A DNA stretch of 64,000 bases from Desulfobacterales bacterium (lineage in GTDB: Bacteria > Desulfobacterota > Desulfobacteria > Desulfobacterales > JALSRD01), in assembly GCA_026984935.1 (NCBI GenBank), contig JALSRD010000041.1, positions 124,001 through 188,000 of the forward strand. The letters run 5' to 3'. Of the stretch, positions 1-10,009 are shown one piece after another; position 1 is the first letter of the stretch, and every line of letters begins with the position of its first letter. A program made the translations under genes and the position numbers. The notes beneath the pieces were generated by a model, which saw only the letters and a program-made list of their open reading frames with translations, ran no database searches and was not told where the DNA came from.

Positions 1-1136
1 AGCGCTATCCGCTGGTGATCGCACGCGGACAGGGTTGCATGCTCTGGGATGTACAGGGCAGGTCTTATGTGGATTTCGTGGCCGGCATCGCCGTCTGCAG
101 CCTGGGCCATGCCCACCCCGCCGTGGTGCGGGCCCTCAAGGCACAGGCGGATGTCCTCTGGCATGTATCCAACCTGTACTATACACAGCCGCAGGCCGAC
201 CTGGCGGACAGGCTCACGCAGCGCTGCTTCGCCGAACGCGTTTTTTTCTGCAACAGCGGGGCTGAGGCCAACGAGGCCGCCATCAAACTGGCGCGAAAGT
301 ACTTCAAGGACCACGGGCAGCCGCAGCGCTACCGCATCCTTGCCATGCAGCAGTCCTTTCACGGCCGCACCATGGCCACCTTGTCCGCCACCGGGCAGGA
401 TAAAATTAAAAAGGGCTTCGAGCCGCTGCTGGAAGGTTTTGATTTTGTGCCTTTCAATGATGCAAAGGCCGTTGCAGAAGCCATCGGCGCACAAACCTGC
501 GCCGTGATGCTCGAACCGGTCCAGGGCGAAGGCGGTGTGTGTGTACCCGACAATGACTACCTGCCGCGCGTGCGTGAGATCTGTGAGCGCGCCGGCGTGC
601 TGCTGATTTTCGACGAGATCCAGTGCGGCATGGGGCGCACCGGGCGGCTGTTTGCCCACGAGCACTGGCGGACCGCGCCGCACATCATGACTCTGGCCAA
701 GGCCATGGCCAACGGACTGCCCATGGGCGCCATGCTGGCCGGCGCGCGGGTGATGGAGAGCTTCGGGCCCGGCGCCCACGCCACCACCTTCGGTGGTACA
801 CCCCTGGTGGCCGCCGCCGCCCTGGCCACACTGGAGGCGTTCGAGGACGAAAACGTGGTGGCACGCTGTGCCGAGACCGGAACGTACTTCCGAGAGCGGC
901 TGGAAGGGCTTGCCGCGCGCCACAGCTGCGCGCTGGAAGTACGGGGACTTGGGCTGCTGCTGGGGCTTGTGCTGGACAGGCCGGCCGCTGACATCGTTGC
1001 CGCCTGCATGCAGCGGGGCTTTCTGGTCAACTGTGTGCAGGGCGACATCCTGCGCTTCGCGCCGCCGCTGATCATCGAAAAAACGCACATCGACGCGCTC
1101 ATCGACTGCCTGGACGAAGTGCTGGATGCACAGTAA
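1..1136 (+). CDS. argD: Acetylornithine aminotransferase, 5' end cut by window edge
   Basis: Frame is open upstream of the listed start (RYPLVIARGQGCMLWDVQGR); class III aminotransferase motifs FCNSGAEANEAAIKLAR, LIFDEIQCGMGRTG, TLAKAMANGLPMGAM. Confidence 0.95.
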   Translation, partial: RYPLVIARGQGCMLWDVQGRSYVDFVAGIAVCSLGHAHPAVVRALKAQADVLWHVSNLYYTQPQADLADRLTQRCFAERVFFCNSGAEANEAAIKLARKYFKDHGQPQRYRILAMQQSFHGRTMATLSATGQDKIKKGFEPLLEGFDFVPFNDAKAVAEAIGAQTCAVMLEPVQGEGGVCVPDNDYLPRVREICERAGVLLIFDEIQCGMGRTGRLFAHEHWRTAPHIMTLAKAMANGLPMGAMLAGARVMESFGPGAHATTFGGTPLVAAAALATLEAFEDENVVARCAETGTYFRERLEGLAARHSCALEVRGLGLLLGLVLDRPAADIVAACMQRGFLVNCVQGDILRFAPPLIIEKTHIDALIDCLDEVLDAQ

Positions 1137-1138
1137 CG

Positions 1139-1160
1139 CGGCAGGCTTCTGTGCCTGCCG
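1139..1160 (+). terminator. Perfect 8-bp stem hairpin just after argD, possible terminator
   Basis: CGGCAGGC-TTCTGT-GCCTGCCG; no clear T-run follows. Confidence 0.4.
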
Positions 1161-1258
1161 AACCTTGGGGTTGCTGCATGATGAGATGTGGCCCGTGGAG
1201 ATGGGACTCGAACCCAACCGCATTTCGATAGGGATTAAGGGGAGGAGAGGGGTTTTCC

Positions 1259-2458
1259 GTGGCTGAAAAAATCGACAAGGTGGTATTGGCATACTCCGGC
1301 GGCCTGGACACGTCCGTCATTTTAAAATGGCTCATCGAAACCTACGACTGCGAGGTGATCGCTTTTTCAGCAGATCTGGGGCAGGCCGATGACTTTGAAA
1401 AAATCCGGCAGAACGCGATCCGCACCGGGGCGGCCAAGGTCTACATCGAAGACCTGACTACTGAATTCGTCAAAGACTTCGTGTTTCCCGCCTTTCGGGC
1501 CAACGCCATTTACGAGGGCAGTTACCTGCTGGGCACCTCGCTGGCGCGGCCGCTGATTGCCAAAAGACAGATCGAAATCGCCAAACAGGAAAGCGCCGAC
1601 GCTGTCAGCCACGGGGCGACCGGCAAGGGAAACGATCAGGTACGCTTCGAACTCGCCTATCTCGGGCTGGAGCCGCATATCAAAATCGTGGCGCCCTGGC
1701 GCGAATGGGACTTGAATTCACGAAGTGCGCTGATGGCCTTTGCCGCCAGCCACGGCATCCCGGTGCCGGCCACGCGTGCAAAGCCTTACAGCACGGACTG
1801 GAATCTGCTACACATCAGCTATGAAGGCGGCATTCTGGAGGATCCGTGGAACGCGCCGCCGGATGACATATTTACGCTGACGGTGTCGCCGCGGGAGGCA
1901 CCGGATGCGCCCGAAGAAATCGAAATCACGTTTTCGTCCGGTGATCCTGTGGCCGTCAACGACCGGAAACTCCCGCCGGCCGATATGCTGCGGGAACTCA
2001 ACCGGCTGGGTGCCAGGCACGGCATCGGACGGGTGGACATCGTTGAAAACCGCTTTGTGGGCATGAAATCGCGCGGTGTTTACGAAACCCCGGGCGGCAC
2101 CATTCTGCGGACCGCGCACATGGCGCTGGAATCGATCACCCTGGACCGCGAGGTGCTTCACCTGCGCGATTCACTGGTTCCCAAATACGCCCAGCTGGTG
2201 TACAACGGATTCTGGTTTGCCCCCGAGATGCGCCTGTTGCAGAACCTGGTGGATCAAACCCAGGAAAATGTCACAGGCGTCGTACGACTGCAGCTCTACA
2301 AGGGCAACTGCATCGTGTCCGGCCGCAAATCCGGGCGTTCGCTGTACCGCGAAGATTTTGCCACCTTTGAAGATGACAGCGTCTATAACCAGCGGGATGC
2401 CGAGGGCTTCATCCGTCTGAATGCCCTGCGCCTCAGAATTCAGAAAATGCTCGCATGA
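1259..2458 (+). CDS. argG: Argininosuccinate synthase
   Basis: [38 protein letters not shown] start. Confidence 0.97.
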   Translation: MAEKIDKVVLAYSGGLDTSVILKWLIETYDCEVIAFSADLGQADDFEKIRQNAIRTGAAKVYIEDLTTEFVKDFVFPAFRANAIYEGSYLLGTSLARPLIAKRQIEIAKQESADAVSHGATGKGNDQVRFELAYLGLEPHIKIVAPWREWDLNSRSALMAFAASHGIPVPATRAKPYSTDWNLLHISYEGGILEDPWNAPPDDIFTLTVSPREAPDAPEEIEITFSSGDPVAVNDRKLPPADMLRELNRLGARHGIGRVDIVENRFVGMKSRGVYETPGGTILRTAHMALESITLDREVLHLRDSLVPKYAQLVYNGFWFAPEMRLLQNLVDQTQENVTGVVRLQLYKGNCIVSGRKSGRSLYREDFATFEDDSVYNQRDAEGFIRLNALRLRIQKMLA

Positions 2459-2518
2459 TGGGGACCAGTAAAATGTTTCCGGCCAACTCCAGTGGGAACG
2501 AGGGTTTTCTCAACAAGT

Positions 2519-2762
2519 CCCGGCAGCTCTGGCGCATACCTGTATCGGCGGCGCGCCCGGTGTCCATCCTTCGGCGCCATCCGGTCGCCCGGCTCGATTT
2601 CAAGCACGCCACCACGGTGCTCCTTACACAGCTTGATCCCGCCAACGGCGGGATTAACGCCGGCCGACCGGCCAGCTTTTGCCTTGCTATCGGCAAAGTG
2701 CCGCTTTGCCGGGACACGCATGCACCTCTTCCGGCAACCCGTAACCGGAATTTTTTAAAAAG
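2519..2762 (+). repeat. Dispersed intergenic repeat, copy 1
   Basis: Alignable by eye over ~240 bp with 26553-26780 in the same orientation; shared blocks ccggcagctc, gtccatcc(t)tcggcgccatc.ggtcgc.cggct.gatttcaag, ttaacgccg.ccgac, ggcaacccgt..ccgga. Confidence 0.8.
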
Positions 2763-2801
2763 ATACGGGTGCGACAAATCTCCGGGCAGGGGAGGGCCGG
2801 C

Positions 2802-4193
2802 ATGACATCTCAAAAACCGTGGGACGGCCGTTTCGGACAGGCCACCGACAGGCGTGTCGAAGCTTTTACATCTTCCATCGACATCGATCGGCGGCTTTAT
2901 GCACACGACATCGCCGGTAGCCAAGCCCACTGCCGCATGCTGGCCGAATGCGGAATCATCACAGCGGATGAAGCCAAACAGCTTTGCGCCGGTCTGGAAA
3001 CCGTCCGGCTGGAAATCGAAAGCGGGCGTTTTGTTTTTGACGACCGGCTGGAAGACATCCACATGCACATCGAAAACCGCCTGCGCCAGATCGTCGGGAA
3101 AGTGGCGCTGAAGCTGCATACGGCCCGGAGCCGCAATGACCAGGTGGCACTGGACGTGCGGCTGTTTCTCAGAGATGCCGTCGGCGGGCTGATCGGCGAA
3201 CTGCACGCCCTGCGAACGTGCTTCGTGGATCTGGCCGGGAAAAACCTGGATATCGCCATGCCCGGCTACACGCACCTGCAGCGTGCCCAGCCCGTTCTGC
3301 TGGCACACCACCTGCTGGCCTACTACGAGATGTTCACACGTGACAGCCGGCGTCTGGACGACGGTTTGAAGCGTATCAACGTCATGCCTCTGGGGGCGGC
3401 GGCGCTTGCCGGCACGACCTATCCCGTCGACTGCCGCTATACCGCCGAGCTGCTCGGTTTCCCGGCGGTGTGCGCCAACAGCATCGATGCGGTTTCGGAC
3501 CGTGATTTCGTACTCGAATTCCTATCCGCCGCAAGCATCTGCATGGTGCACTTGAGCCGTTTGGCCGAGGAGCTGGTTTTGTGGTCCAGCAGCGAATTCG
3601 GTTTCGTGACGCTGCCGGACGCTTTTGCCACCGGCAGCAGCATCATGCCGCAGAAGAAAAATCCGGATGTGCCTGAACTGGTGCGCGGCAAAAGCGGGTC
3701 CGTGTTCGGCCACCTGATGGCCATGCTGACGACCATGAAGGGGCTTCCGCTGGCTTATGACCGGGATATGCAGGAGGACAAGAAGCCCCTCTTCGAAACC
3801 CTGGATACGCTCTCGGGTTGTATCGGAATTTTTGCGGCCATGTTGCCGAAACTGGCCTTTAAAGCGGATGCCATGCGAAACGCCGCTTCCAGCGGGTTCC
3901 TGAATGCCACGGACATGGCGGACTATCTCGTGGGTCGCGGCATGCCTTTCCGCGAGGCGCACGCCTGTGTCGGGCGGGTGGTCAGCTATGCCCTGGAGCG
4001 GGGCCGGGAGATTAACGAGCTTTCGCTGGAAGAGCTGCGCGCGTTTTTCGCCGACATCGACAAAGACATCTTTACGGCGCTGTCGCTTACGGCTGTGATC
4101 GATCGTCGCAAGAGCTTCGGCGGAACGGCGCGCGGAAACGTTAAGGCCGCTCTGGCCGCCGCCAGGAAAGTCTTGGATGCTGAAAAACCTTAA
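2802..4193 (+). CDS. argH: Argininosuccinate lyase
   Basis: MTSQKPWDGRFGQATD start with GGGGAGGG upstream; GSSIMPQKKNPDVPELVRGKSG signature. Confidence 0.97.
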   Translation: MTSQKPWDGRFGQATDRRVEAFTSSIDIDRRLYAHDIAGSQAHCRMLAECGIITADEAKQLCAGLETVRLEIESGRFVFDDRLEDIHMHIENRLRQIVGKVALKLHTARSRNDQVALDVRLFLRDAVGGLIGELHALRTCFVDLAGKNLDIAMPGYTHLQRAQPVLLAHHLLAYYEMFTRDSRRLDDGLKRINVMPLGAAALAGTTYPVDCRYTAELLGFPAVCANSIDAVSDRDFVLEFLSAASICMVHLSRLAEELVLWSSSEFGFVTLPDAFATGSSIMPQKKNPDVPELVRGKSGSVFGHLMAMLTTMKGLPLAYDRDMQEDKKPLFETLDTLSGCIGIFAAMLPKLAFKADAMRNAASSGFLNATDMADYLVGRGMPFREAHACVGRVVSYALERGREINELSLEELRAFFADIDKDIFTALSLTAVIDRRKSFGGTARGNVKAALAAARKVLDAEKP

Positions 4194-4215
4194 CCCGCAT
4201 TTGAAAGGACATTCC

Positions 4216-4707
4216 ATGCGAAACCGGATCAGACTGTTCTCGAAACGGGTGTTTGCGTACGCCGATTTCAAGTCCCGGGTAGGGGTGCTGGTGCTTGCCG
4301 CAATGCTGGGGATGACGGCCTGCGGCATCAAGGCGCCTCCGATACCGCCGCGTCAGATCGCACCACCGCCCGTAAGCGATTTACAGTACCGTATTGCTGA
4401 CGGTGAGCTCATTTTGACCTGGTCGGTGCCGGCTGCCACCTGGGAGCGTCAGCCGGACCTGGCCGGTTTTGCCGTTTACCGTTCCAAAAGCGAGTTGCGC
4501 AACGGCGCCTGCAAGAATTGTCCCCTTTTGTTTCAGCGCATTGCCCAGGTGCCCTTGGTCGTTACGCCGCAGCGCAAAAGCGTGGCCGCAAAACTGTCCT
4601 ACCGTGAACGTCTGGCCAAAGGCTATCACTACACCTACAAGGTCGTTTCACGTACGGCAAGCCATATCTCGGGCGCGGATTCCAACCTGATTTCCTTTGA
4701 CTATTGA
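4216..4707 (+). CDS. Lipoprotein with LptM/YifL-like N-terminus and fibronectin type III-like region
   Basis: Lipobox LGMTAC followed by GIKAPPIPPRQ; then Fn3-like pattern (PVSDLQYRIADGELILTWSVP...FAVYRS...YHYTYKVVS). Confidence 0.75.
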   Translation: MRNRIRLFSKRVFAYADFKSRVGVLVLAAMLGMTACGIKAPPIPPRQIAPPPVSDLQYRIADGELILTWSVPAATWERQPDLAGFAVYRSKSELRNGACKNCPLLFQRIAQVPLVVTPQRKSVAAKLSYRERLAKGYHYTYKVVSRTASHISGADSNLISFDY

Positions 4708-4717
4708 GCGATCAGCC

Positions 4718-5974
4718 ATGCATCACTTTGACTACGTAAATGGAGAAATGTACTGCGAGCAGGTGCCCGTCCGGCGTATTGCCGATGCCGTGGGTACCCC
4801 TTTTTACCTGTACAGTCATGCGACCCTGAAGCGCCATTTCCTGGCGGTGCGCGATGCCTTTCCGGAAACGGACAAGCTGGTGTGCTATTCGGCCAAGGCC
4901 AACACCAGCTTCGCCCTGCTCAAACTGTTTGCCGATCTTGGCGGCGGCCTGGACATCGTCTCCGGCGGAGAGCTCTACCGTGGACTGAAAGCCGGCTTTG
5001 CACCACAGCACATCGTGTATTCCGGGGTGGGCAAACGGCCCGACGAGATCAATGCCGCACTGGAGACAGGCATCCTGCAGTTCAATGTGGAATCGCTGCA
5101 GGAGCTGGAAACCGTCAACCGCTGCGCCGGGCAGCTGAACAAAAATGCGCCGGTGGCCATCCGTGTCAACCCCGACGTGGACCCGCATACGCATCCTTAC
5201 ATTTCGACGGGCATGAAAAAAAACAAGTTCGGAATCAGCGCTGCCGAGGCGCTGGCGGCCTACCGCCATGCAGCGCAGTTGGCGCATGTCGAGGTCGTCG
5301 GCATTGACTGTCATATCGGCTCGCAGATCACCGAAGTCGGGCCCTTCAAGGATGCACTGGCCAGCCTCATGGAACTGATCGGCCGCCTGCAGCAGGACGG
5401 CATCGCCATCCGCAACCTGGACATCGGCGGTGGGCTGGGGATCACGTACGGGCGCGAAACGCCGCCGGCACCAGGGGAATACGCGGCTGCCATCATGGCG
5501 GCTGTAGCCGATAGCGGACTGCGGCTGATCCTGGAGCCCGGTCGTGTCATCGTGGGCAATGCCGGCGTGCTGGTATCGCGCGTTTTGTATCGCAAGCGTA
5601 CGCCGGAAAAACAGTTCGTGATTACAGATGCGGGCATGAACGACCTGTTGCGTCCGTCGCTCTACCATGCCTATCACGAGATCAAGCCGGTGGTTGTCGA
5701 CCAGCGTCCACTGATCGTCGCCGATGTGGTGGGCCCTATCTGCGAAAGCAGCGATTTTCTGGCGACCGAGCGCGAACTCCCGGATTTTTCCCCCGGTGAA
5801 CTGCTGGCCGTCATGAGCGCCGGCGCCTACGGCTTTGCCATGTCCTCCAACTACTGTTCACGGGTGCGGGCCGCCGAAGTAATGGTCAAAGGCGGGGACT
5901 TCGGTGTCATCCGCAGGCGCGAAACCTATGCAGACCTGACGGCCCTGGAGCAGCTGCCGGATTTCATGGCCTGA
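4718..5974 (+). CDS. lysA: Diaminopimelate decarboxylase
   Basis: YSAKANTSFALLKLFADLGGGLDIVSGGEL; HIGSQI; GAYGFAMSSNY. Confidence 0.96.
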   Translation: MHHFDYVNGEMYCEQVPVRRIADAVGTPFYLYSHATLKRHFLAVRDAFPETDKLVCYSAKANTSFALLKLFADLGGGLDIVSGGELYRGLKAGFAPQHIVYSGVGKRPDEINAALETGILQFNVESLQELETVNRCAGQLNKNAPVAIRVNPDVDPHTHPYISTGMKKNKFGISAAEALAAYRHAAQLAHVEVVGIDCHIGSQITEVGPFKDALASLMELIGRLQQDGIAIRNLDIGGGLGITYGRETPPAPGEYAAAIMAAVADSGLRLILEPGRVIVGNAGVLVSRVLYRKRTPEKQFVITDAGMNDLLRPSLYHAYHEIKPVVVDQRPLIVADVVGPICESSDFLATERELPDFSPGELLAVMSAGAYGFAMSSNYCSRVRAAEVMVKGGDFGVIRRRETYADLTALEQLPDFMA

Positions 5975-6043
5975 CGTGCAGGGGGTGTTTCAGGGGGATT
6001 TGTACAAGTTTTTCGAATAACAGCGGCTTTGGAAGGAAAGACT

Positions 6044-6868
6044 GTGGAAACGGTAGAATTTTCAAAGATGAGCGGCAGCGGAAACGATTTTATCGTCATC
6101 GACAACCGGAATACTGCCGTTTCCGAAGCATCTTCGGTAGACTTTGTGCGGCGGGTGTGCCGGCGCCGGCTTTCAGTAGGCGCCGACGGCGTGATTTTCT
6201 TGGAGCCTTCGGAGACGGTGGATTTCAGGTGGCGCTTTTACAACGCTGACGGCAGCCTGGCGGAAATGTGCGGCAACGGGGCGCGCTGTGCGGCACGCTT
6301 TGCCTACCTGAACCGGATTGCCGGCAAGCAGCTGGCTTTCGAAACCCTGGCCGGCACCATATCCGCGCAGGTCATCGACCGTCGGGTGCGCCTCAAAATG
6401 ACCGCGCCTTCACCGCTGAAATGCGACCTGTCCGTGGTGTTGGCAGAAAAGACATACGCTGTCTGCCACGTCGATACGGGTGTACCGCACGCGGTATTGC
6501 TGGTCGACGATGTAAATCAGGCCGATGTAATCGGGATCGGGCGTAAGATCCGTTACCATGACGCCTTTGCACCCGGCGGCACCAACGTGAATTTCGTGGC
6601 GCTGAACAGCGACGGCACACTGGCCATCCGTACTTACGAACGCGGCGTGGAGGATGAAACGCTGGCCTGCGGTACGGGTGCTGTGGCCGCAGCCCTGGTG
6701 GCGGCCGTCAAGGCCGGCCGGACATCTCCGGTGCAGGTGCGGCCGCGGGGTGGCGGCACGCTGAACGTCCATTTTGCCCGGGAAGGGGAAAGCTTTACGT
6801 CGGTTTACCTGGAAGGCGATGCGCGGGTGGTTTACACGGGGCGCCTGGCGCCCGAAGCGCTGGAGTGA
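6044..6868 (+). CDS. dapF: Diaminopimelate epimerase
   Basis: SKMSGSGNDFIVIDNR; MCGNGARC; LACGTGAVAAAL, both catalytic Cys present; start may be TTG 6029 or GTG 6044. Confidence 0.95.
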   Translation: METVEFSKMSGSGNDFIVIDNRNTAVSEASSVDFVRRVCRRRLSVGADGVIFLEPSETVDFRWRFYNADGSLAEMCGNGARCAARFAYLNRIAGKQLAFETLAGTISAQVIDRRVRLKMTAPSPLKCDLSVVLAEKTYAVCHVDTGVPHAVLLVDDVNQADVIGIGRKIRYHDAFAPGGTNVNFVALNSDGTLAIRTYERGVEDETLACGTGAVAAALVAAVKAGRTSPVQVRPRGGGTLNVHFAREGESFTSVYLEGDARVVYTGRLAPEALE

Positions 6869-6914
6869 ACGATTAGATCTTACGATTGCGCAAGCGAACT
6901 GAATGAGAGGATGA

Positions 6915-8090
6915 GTGCCGGTGATGAAAATCGAAAAGTCGCAGCGGCTCAAGCAGTTGCCGCCCTATCTGTTTAAAGAGATTGACCGCCAGAAAACGGT
7001 GATGCGTGCAAAAGGCGCAGACATCATCGATCTGGGCGTGGGGGACCCGGACCTGCCGACACCGGCGCACATTATCGAGGCGTTGCAAAGCGCTGCCCTG
7101 GACCCGGCCAACCACCGTTACCCGTCCTACACCGGCATGGCCAGTTTCAACCGGGCCGTGGCCGGTTGGTACAAGCGGCGTTTTGGCATCGATCTTGATC
7201 CGGAGAGTGAAGTCATCACACTGATCGGATCCAAGGAGGGCATTGCGCACATTCCGCTGGCGTTTATCAACCCGGGTGATGTGGCACTGGTACCCTCGCC
7301 GGGCTATCCCGTTTACGACATCAGCGTGCAGTTCGCCGGCGGGCGCAGCGTGTCCATGGACCTGACGGCGGACAACCGCTTCCTGCCGGATCTGGATGCG
7401 ATTCCAGCGGACGTGGCGCAAAGTGCGCGCCTGATGTTTCTCAACTACCCCAACAACCCCACCTCGGCGACGGCGGAAGGCGATTTTTTCGATCGCGTGG
7501 TGGCTTTTGCCGCAAAACATGAGGTCATCGTGTGCCATGATGCCGCATACAGCGAGCTGGCCTTCGAAGGCTATCGTCCGGCCAGCTTTTTGCAGAGCGA
7601 CGGTGCCCGGGAAGTGGGCATCGAATTCCACTCCCTGTCCAAGACCTACAACATGACCGGTTGGCGCCTGGGTTTCGCCGTGGGATGCAAGGCGGTTATC
7701 CAGGCACTGGGGCAGGTCAAGAGCAATATCGACTCGGGGGCTTTCCAGGCGGTCCAGCTGGCCGGTATCGCGGCGCTGGAAGGCGACCAGGAATGCGTTG
7801 CGCAGATGCGCAACACCTACATGCAACGGCGCGACCTGCTGGTCGGCGGACTGAGGGAACTGGGGCTGCACGTGGAAAAGCCCCGGGCCACTTTCTACCT
7901 GTGGATTGCGGTGCCCGATGGCTATACTTCAGCGCAATTCGCCACGCACCTGCTCACCCGTGCGGGCATCGTGGTAACTCCGGGAAACGGGTTCGGCGCA
8001 CCCGGAGAGGGCTACGTGCGCATGGCTCTGACCGTGGATGAAAAGCGCCTCGCCGAAGCGCTTGAGCGCATGCGCGGCACCGGGTTTTAA
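6915..8090 (+). CDS. dapL: LL-diaminopimelate aminotransferase
   Basis: LGVGDPDLPTPAHIIEAL; LNYPNNPTSA; HSLSKTYNMTGWRLGFAVG; next to dapF/lysA. Confidence 0.9.
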   Translation: MPVMKIEKSQRLKQLPPYLFKEIDRQKTVMRAKGADIIDLGVGDPDLPTPAHIIEALQSAALDPANHRYPSYTGMASFNRAVAGWYKRRFGIDLDPESEVITLIGSKEGIAHIPLAFINPGDVALVPSPGYPVYDISVQFAGGRSVSMDLTADNRFLPDLDAIPADVAQSARLMFLNYPNNPTSATAEGDFFDRVVAFAAKHEVIVCHDAAYSELAFEGYRPASFLQSDGAREVGIEFHSLSKTYNMTGWRLGFAVGCKAVIQALGQVKSNIDSGAFQAVQLAGIAALEGDQECVAQMRNTYMQRRDLLVGGLRELGLHVEKPRATFYLWIAVPDGYTSAQFATHLLTRAGIVVTPGNGFGAPGEGYVRMALTVDEKRLAEALERMRGTGF

Positions 8091-8095
8091 CTGCG

Positions 8096-8665
8096 GTGTC
8101 TCTGTCGCTCGCCGGGAATACGACCGCAGGCTTCGCGCCGGCGCACAGGGCATACATTTCGGTGGGCTCCAATCTTGGCGACAAATTGGCGTATTGCCGC
8201 CATGCAGTGGCTTGCCTGGCGCAGCTTGACGGCACCCATGTGACGGCCGTGTCGAAAATCTACCGCACGGCGCCGGTGGACTACCAGGATCAGAATTGGT
8301 TTGTCAACTTGGCACTGGCCATCGAAACCGTGTTGGCACCCGACGCCCTGCTGGCGGCGCTTAAGCGCATTCAGCGCAGTGCCGGGCAGGGTGAAAAGTC
8401 GATACGTTTCGGACCGCGCCGTCTGGACCTGGACATCTTGCTGTACGGCCGACAGATCATTCAAACACCGCTTTTGACCGTACCACATCCCCGCATGCAC
8501 CGGCGGCGGTTCGTACTCAAGCCGCTGTGTGATATCGATCCGGGGTTGGTGCACCCGGTTCGCGGGGAATCGGTCAGAGCGCTTCTGAATAGGCTGGATC
8601 CCTGCGAGCAGCAGATTGAGGAGATAAAAGAAGACGTCCGCACCACGGGATTTTGCATGCCGTAG
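8096..8665 (+). CDS. folK: 2-amino-4-hydroxy-6-hydroxymethyldihydropteridine diphosphokinase
   Basis: AYISVGSNLGDK; RFGPRRLDLDILLYG; VPHPRMHRRRFVLKPL. Confidence 0.94.
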   Translation: MSLSLAGNTTAGFAPAHRAYISVGSNLGDKLAYCRHAVACLAQLDGTHVTAVSKIYRTAPVDYQDQNWFVNLALAIETVLAPDALLAALKRIQRSAGQGEKSIRFGPRRLDLDILLYGRQIIQTPLLTVPHPRMHRRRFVLKPLCDIDPGLVHPVRGESVRALLNRLDPCEQQIEEIKEDVRTTGFCMP

Positions 8666-8700
8666 AATCCGTCTGACGGTTTAAGGCCGTGGGAGGTAAA

Positions 8701-9273
8701 ATGCAGATGAGCAGAACAGAATGGATCAAGGCTGTTTTCGGCAACCCCAACATTCTGACGCTTTACCGCATCGCCGCCGTGCCCCTGATCGTCATCCTGC
8801 TTTTGTTCCCCAACCGTATCTGCACCTTTGTCGCCGCCCTGCTGTTTTCCGCCGCCGCCATTACCGATTACCTGGACGGCTACCTGGCCCGCGTGCGCGG
8901 CATGGAATCCGCTTTTGGGCGCATCATGGACCCGTTGGCGGACAAGCTGCTGGTGTCGGCGTCTTTTATCATGCTGACTTCCCTTGGATGGGTGCCGGCC
9001 TGGATGGTATGCATCATCATCGGCCGCGAAATTGCGGTCACCGGGCTGCGGAACTTCATCGCCGAAAGCCAAAAGGATCTTTCAGCTTCCTCCCTGGGCA
9101 AATACAAAACCGGATTTCAGATCGCCGCCATCATTCCGCTGATGATTCATTTCGACTTTTGGGGCTTGCAGGTCCAACGCATCGGTGGAGTTTTCCTGTG
9201 GGCGGCCCTGGTCTTCACCATCTGGTCGGGGGTCGACTATTTCGTGCGCTTCCGGAAACTTTTGAAAATCTGA
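8701..9273 (+). CDS. pgsA: CDP-diacylglycerol--glycerol-3-phosphate 3-phosphatidyltransferase
   Basis: CDP-alcohol phosphatidyltransferase motif ITDYLDGYLARVRGMESAFGRIMDPLADK. Confidence 0.94.
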   Translation: MQMSRTEWIKAVFGNPNILTLYRIAAVPLIVILLLFPNRICTFVAALLFSAAAITDYLDGYLARVRGMESAFGRIMDPLADKLLVSASFIMLTSLGWVPAWMVCIIIGREIAVTGLRNFIAESQKDLSASSLGKYKTGFQIAAIIPLMIHFDFWGLQVQRIGGVFLWAALVFTIWSGVDYFVRFRKLLKI

Positions 9274-9423
9274 GGAGTACACCAGGCGGCAGCGCGAAAA
9301 AAATGCAACGGATACCGCACCAGTTCGGCCGGCGCTTGGTCAAAGCCGCTTTCCAATGGCACGAAAACATCACTTTTGTGTTGACAATTCAGGGAAGAAT
9401 GGATAAAAAGCCAAAAACGTTGA

Positions 9424-9498
9424 GCGGGAATAACTCAGTGGTAGAGTGCGACCTTGCCAAGGTCGAAGTCGCGGGTTCAAATCCCGTTTCCCGCTCCA
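9424..9498 (+). tRNA. tRNA-Gly(GCC)
   Basis: gcgggaa...cttGCCaa...gggttcaaatccc...ttcccgctcca; complete cloverleaf with encoded CCA. Confidence 0.97.
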
Positions 9499-9506
9499 TT
9501 TTTTTA

Positions 9507-9581
9507 GGCGGCATAGCCAAGTGGTAAGGCAGCGGTCTGCAAAACCGCAATTCATCGGTTCGAGTCCGATTGCCGCCTCCA
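9507..9581 (+). tRNA. tRNA-Cys(GCA)
   Basis: ggcggca...tctGCAaaa...cggttcgagtccg...tgccgcctcca; encoded CCA. Confidence 0.97.
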
Positions 9582-9593
9582 CCGAAAGAACGA

Positions 9594-9633
9594 GGGTCTG
9601 CAGGGATTGATGACTTCCTGCAGGCCCTTTTTT
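9594..9633 (+). terminator. Rho-independent terminator after the tRNAs
   Basis: GGGTCTGCAGGGA-loop-TCCTGCAGGCCC followed by TTTTTT. Confidence 0.8.
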
Positions 9634-10009
9634 GTAAGGGCCTCGGCAAAGAATGATTCCCCATGCCGGCTGTCTTCTGTCATGTTTGCCACGCTGCCTT
9701 GCATCTTGCCAAAACGCCTGCATCGATTGTCGGAGGCCTGCAAACCGTGTGATGGCGGCGTGACATTGCTCAGCCGTGGAGAAAAGGCATTCGGCCTCAA
9801 TTTCAAAAACTGGCCGCCATCGCCCCGCCATCGCCTCCAGCGTGGATTGCGACACCAGTTTTCGCAGAGCGCAAAATGTAAAACCGACACGGCATAATGT
9901 GCGGCTCCCGTGGCCCTTTTGCAGATGCATGTCGGGTAGCCGGCGCCGGTCCGGGAATATGGTTTTGCCAGAATATTCCCGGAATTCGCGGTGCATCCCT
10001 GCGAAGTGC

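Noticed and set aside
4712-5677. 321-aa minus ORF opposite lysA
   Set aside because: Antisense shadow ORF; Arg/Gln/His-rich composition, no family motif.
6873-7871. 332-aa minus ORF opposite dapL
   Set aside because: Antisense shadow ORF in GC-rich coding sequence; no recognisable motifs and dapL on the plus strand is unambiguous.
9389-9664. 91-aa minus ORF GGGNRTRTDELRFCRPLPYHLAMPPKKMERETGFEPATSTLARSHSTTELFPL
   Set aside because: It is the antisense translation of the two tRNA genes, a well-known spurious ORF pattern.
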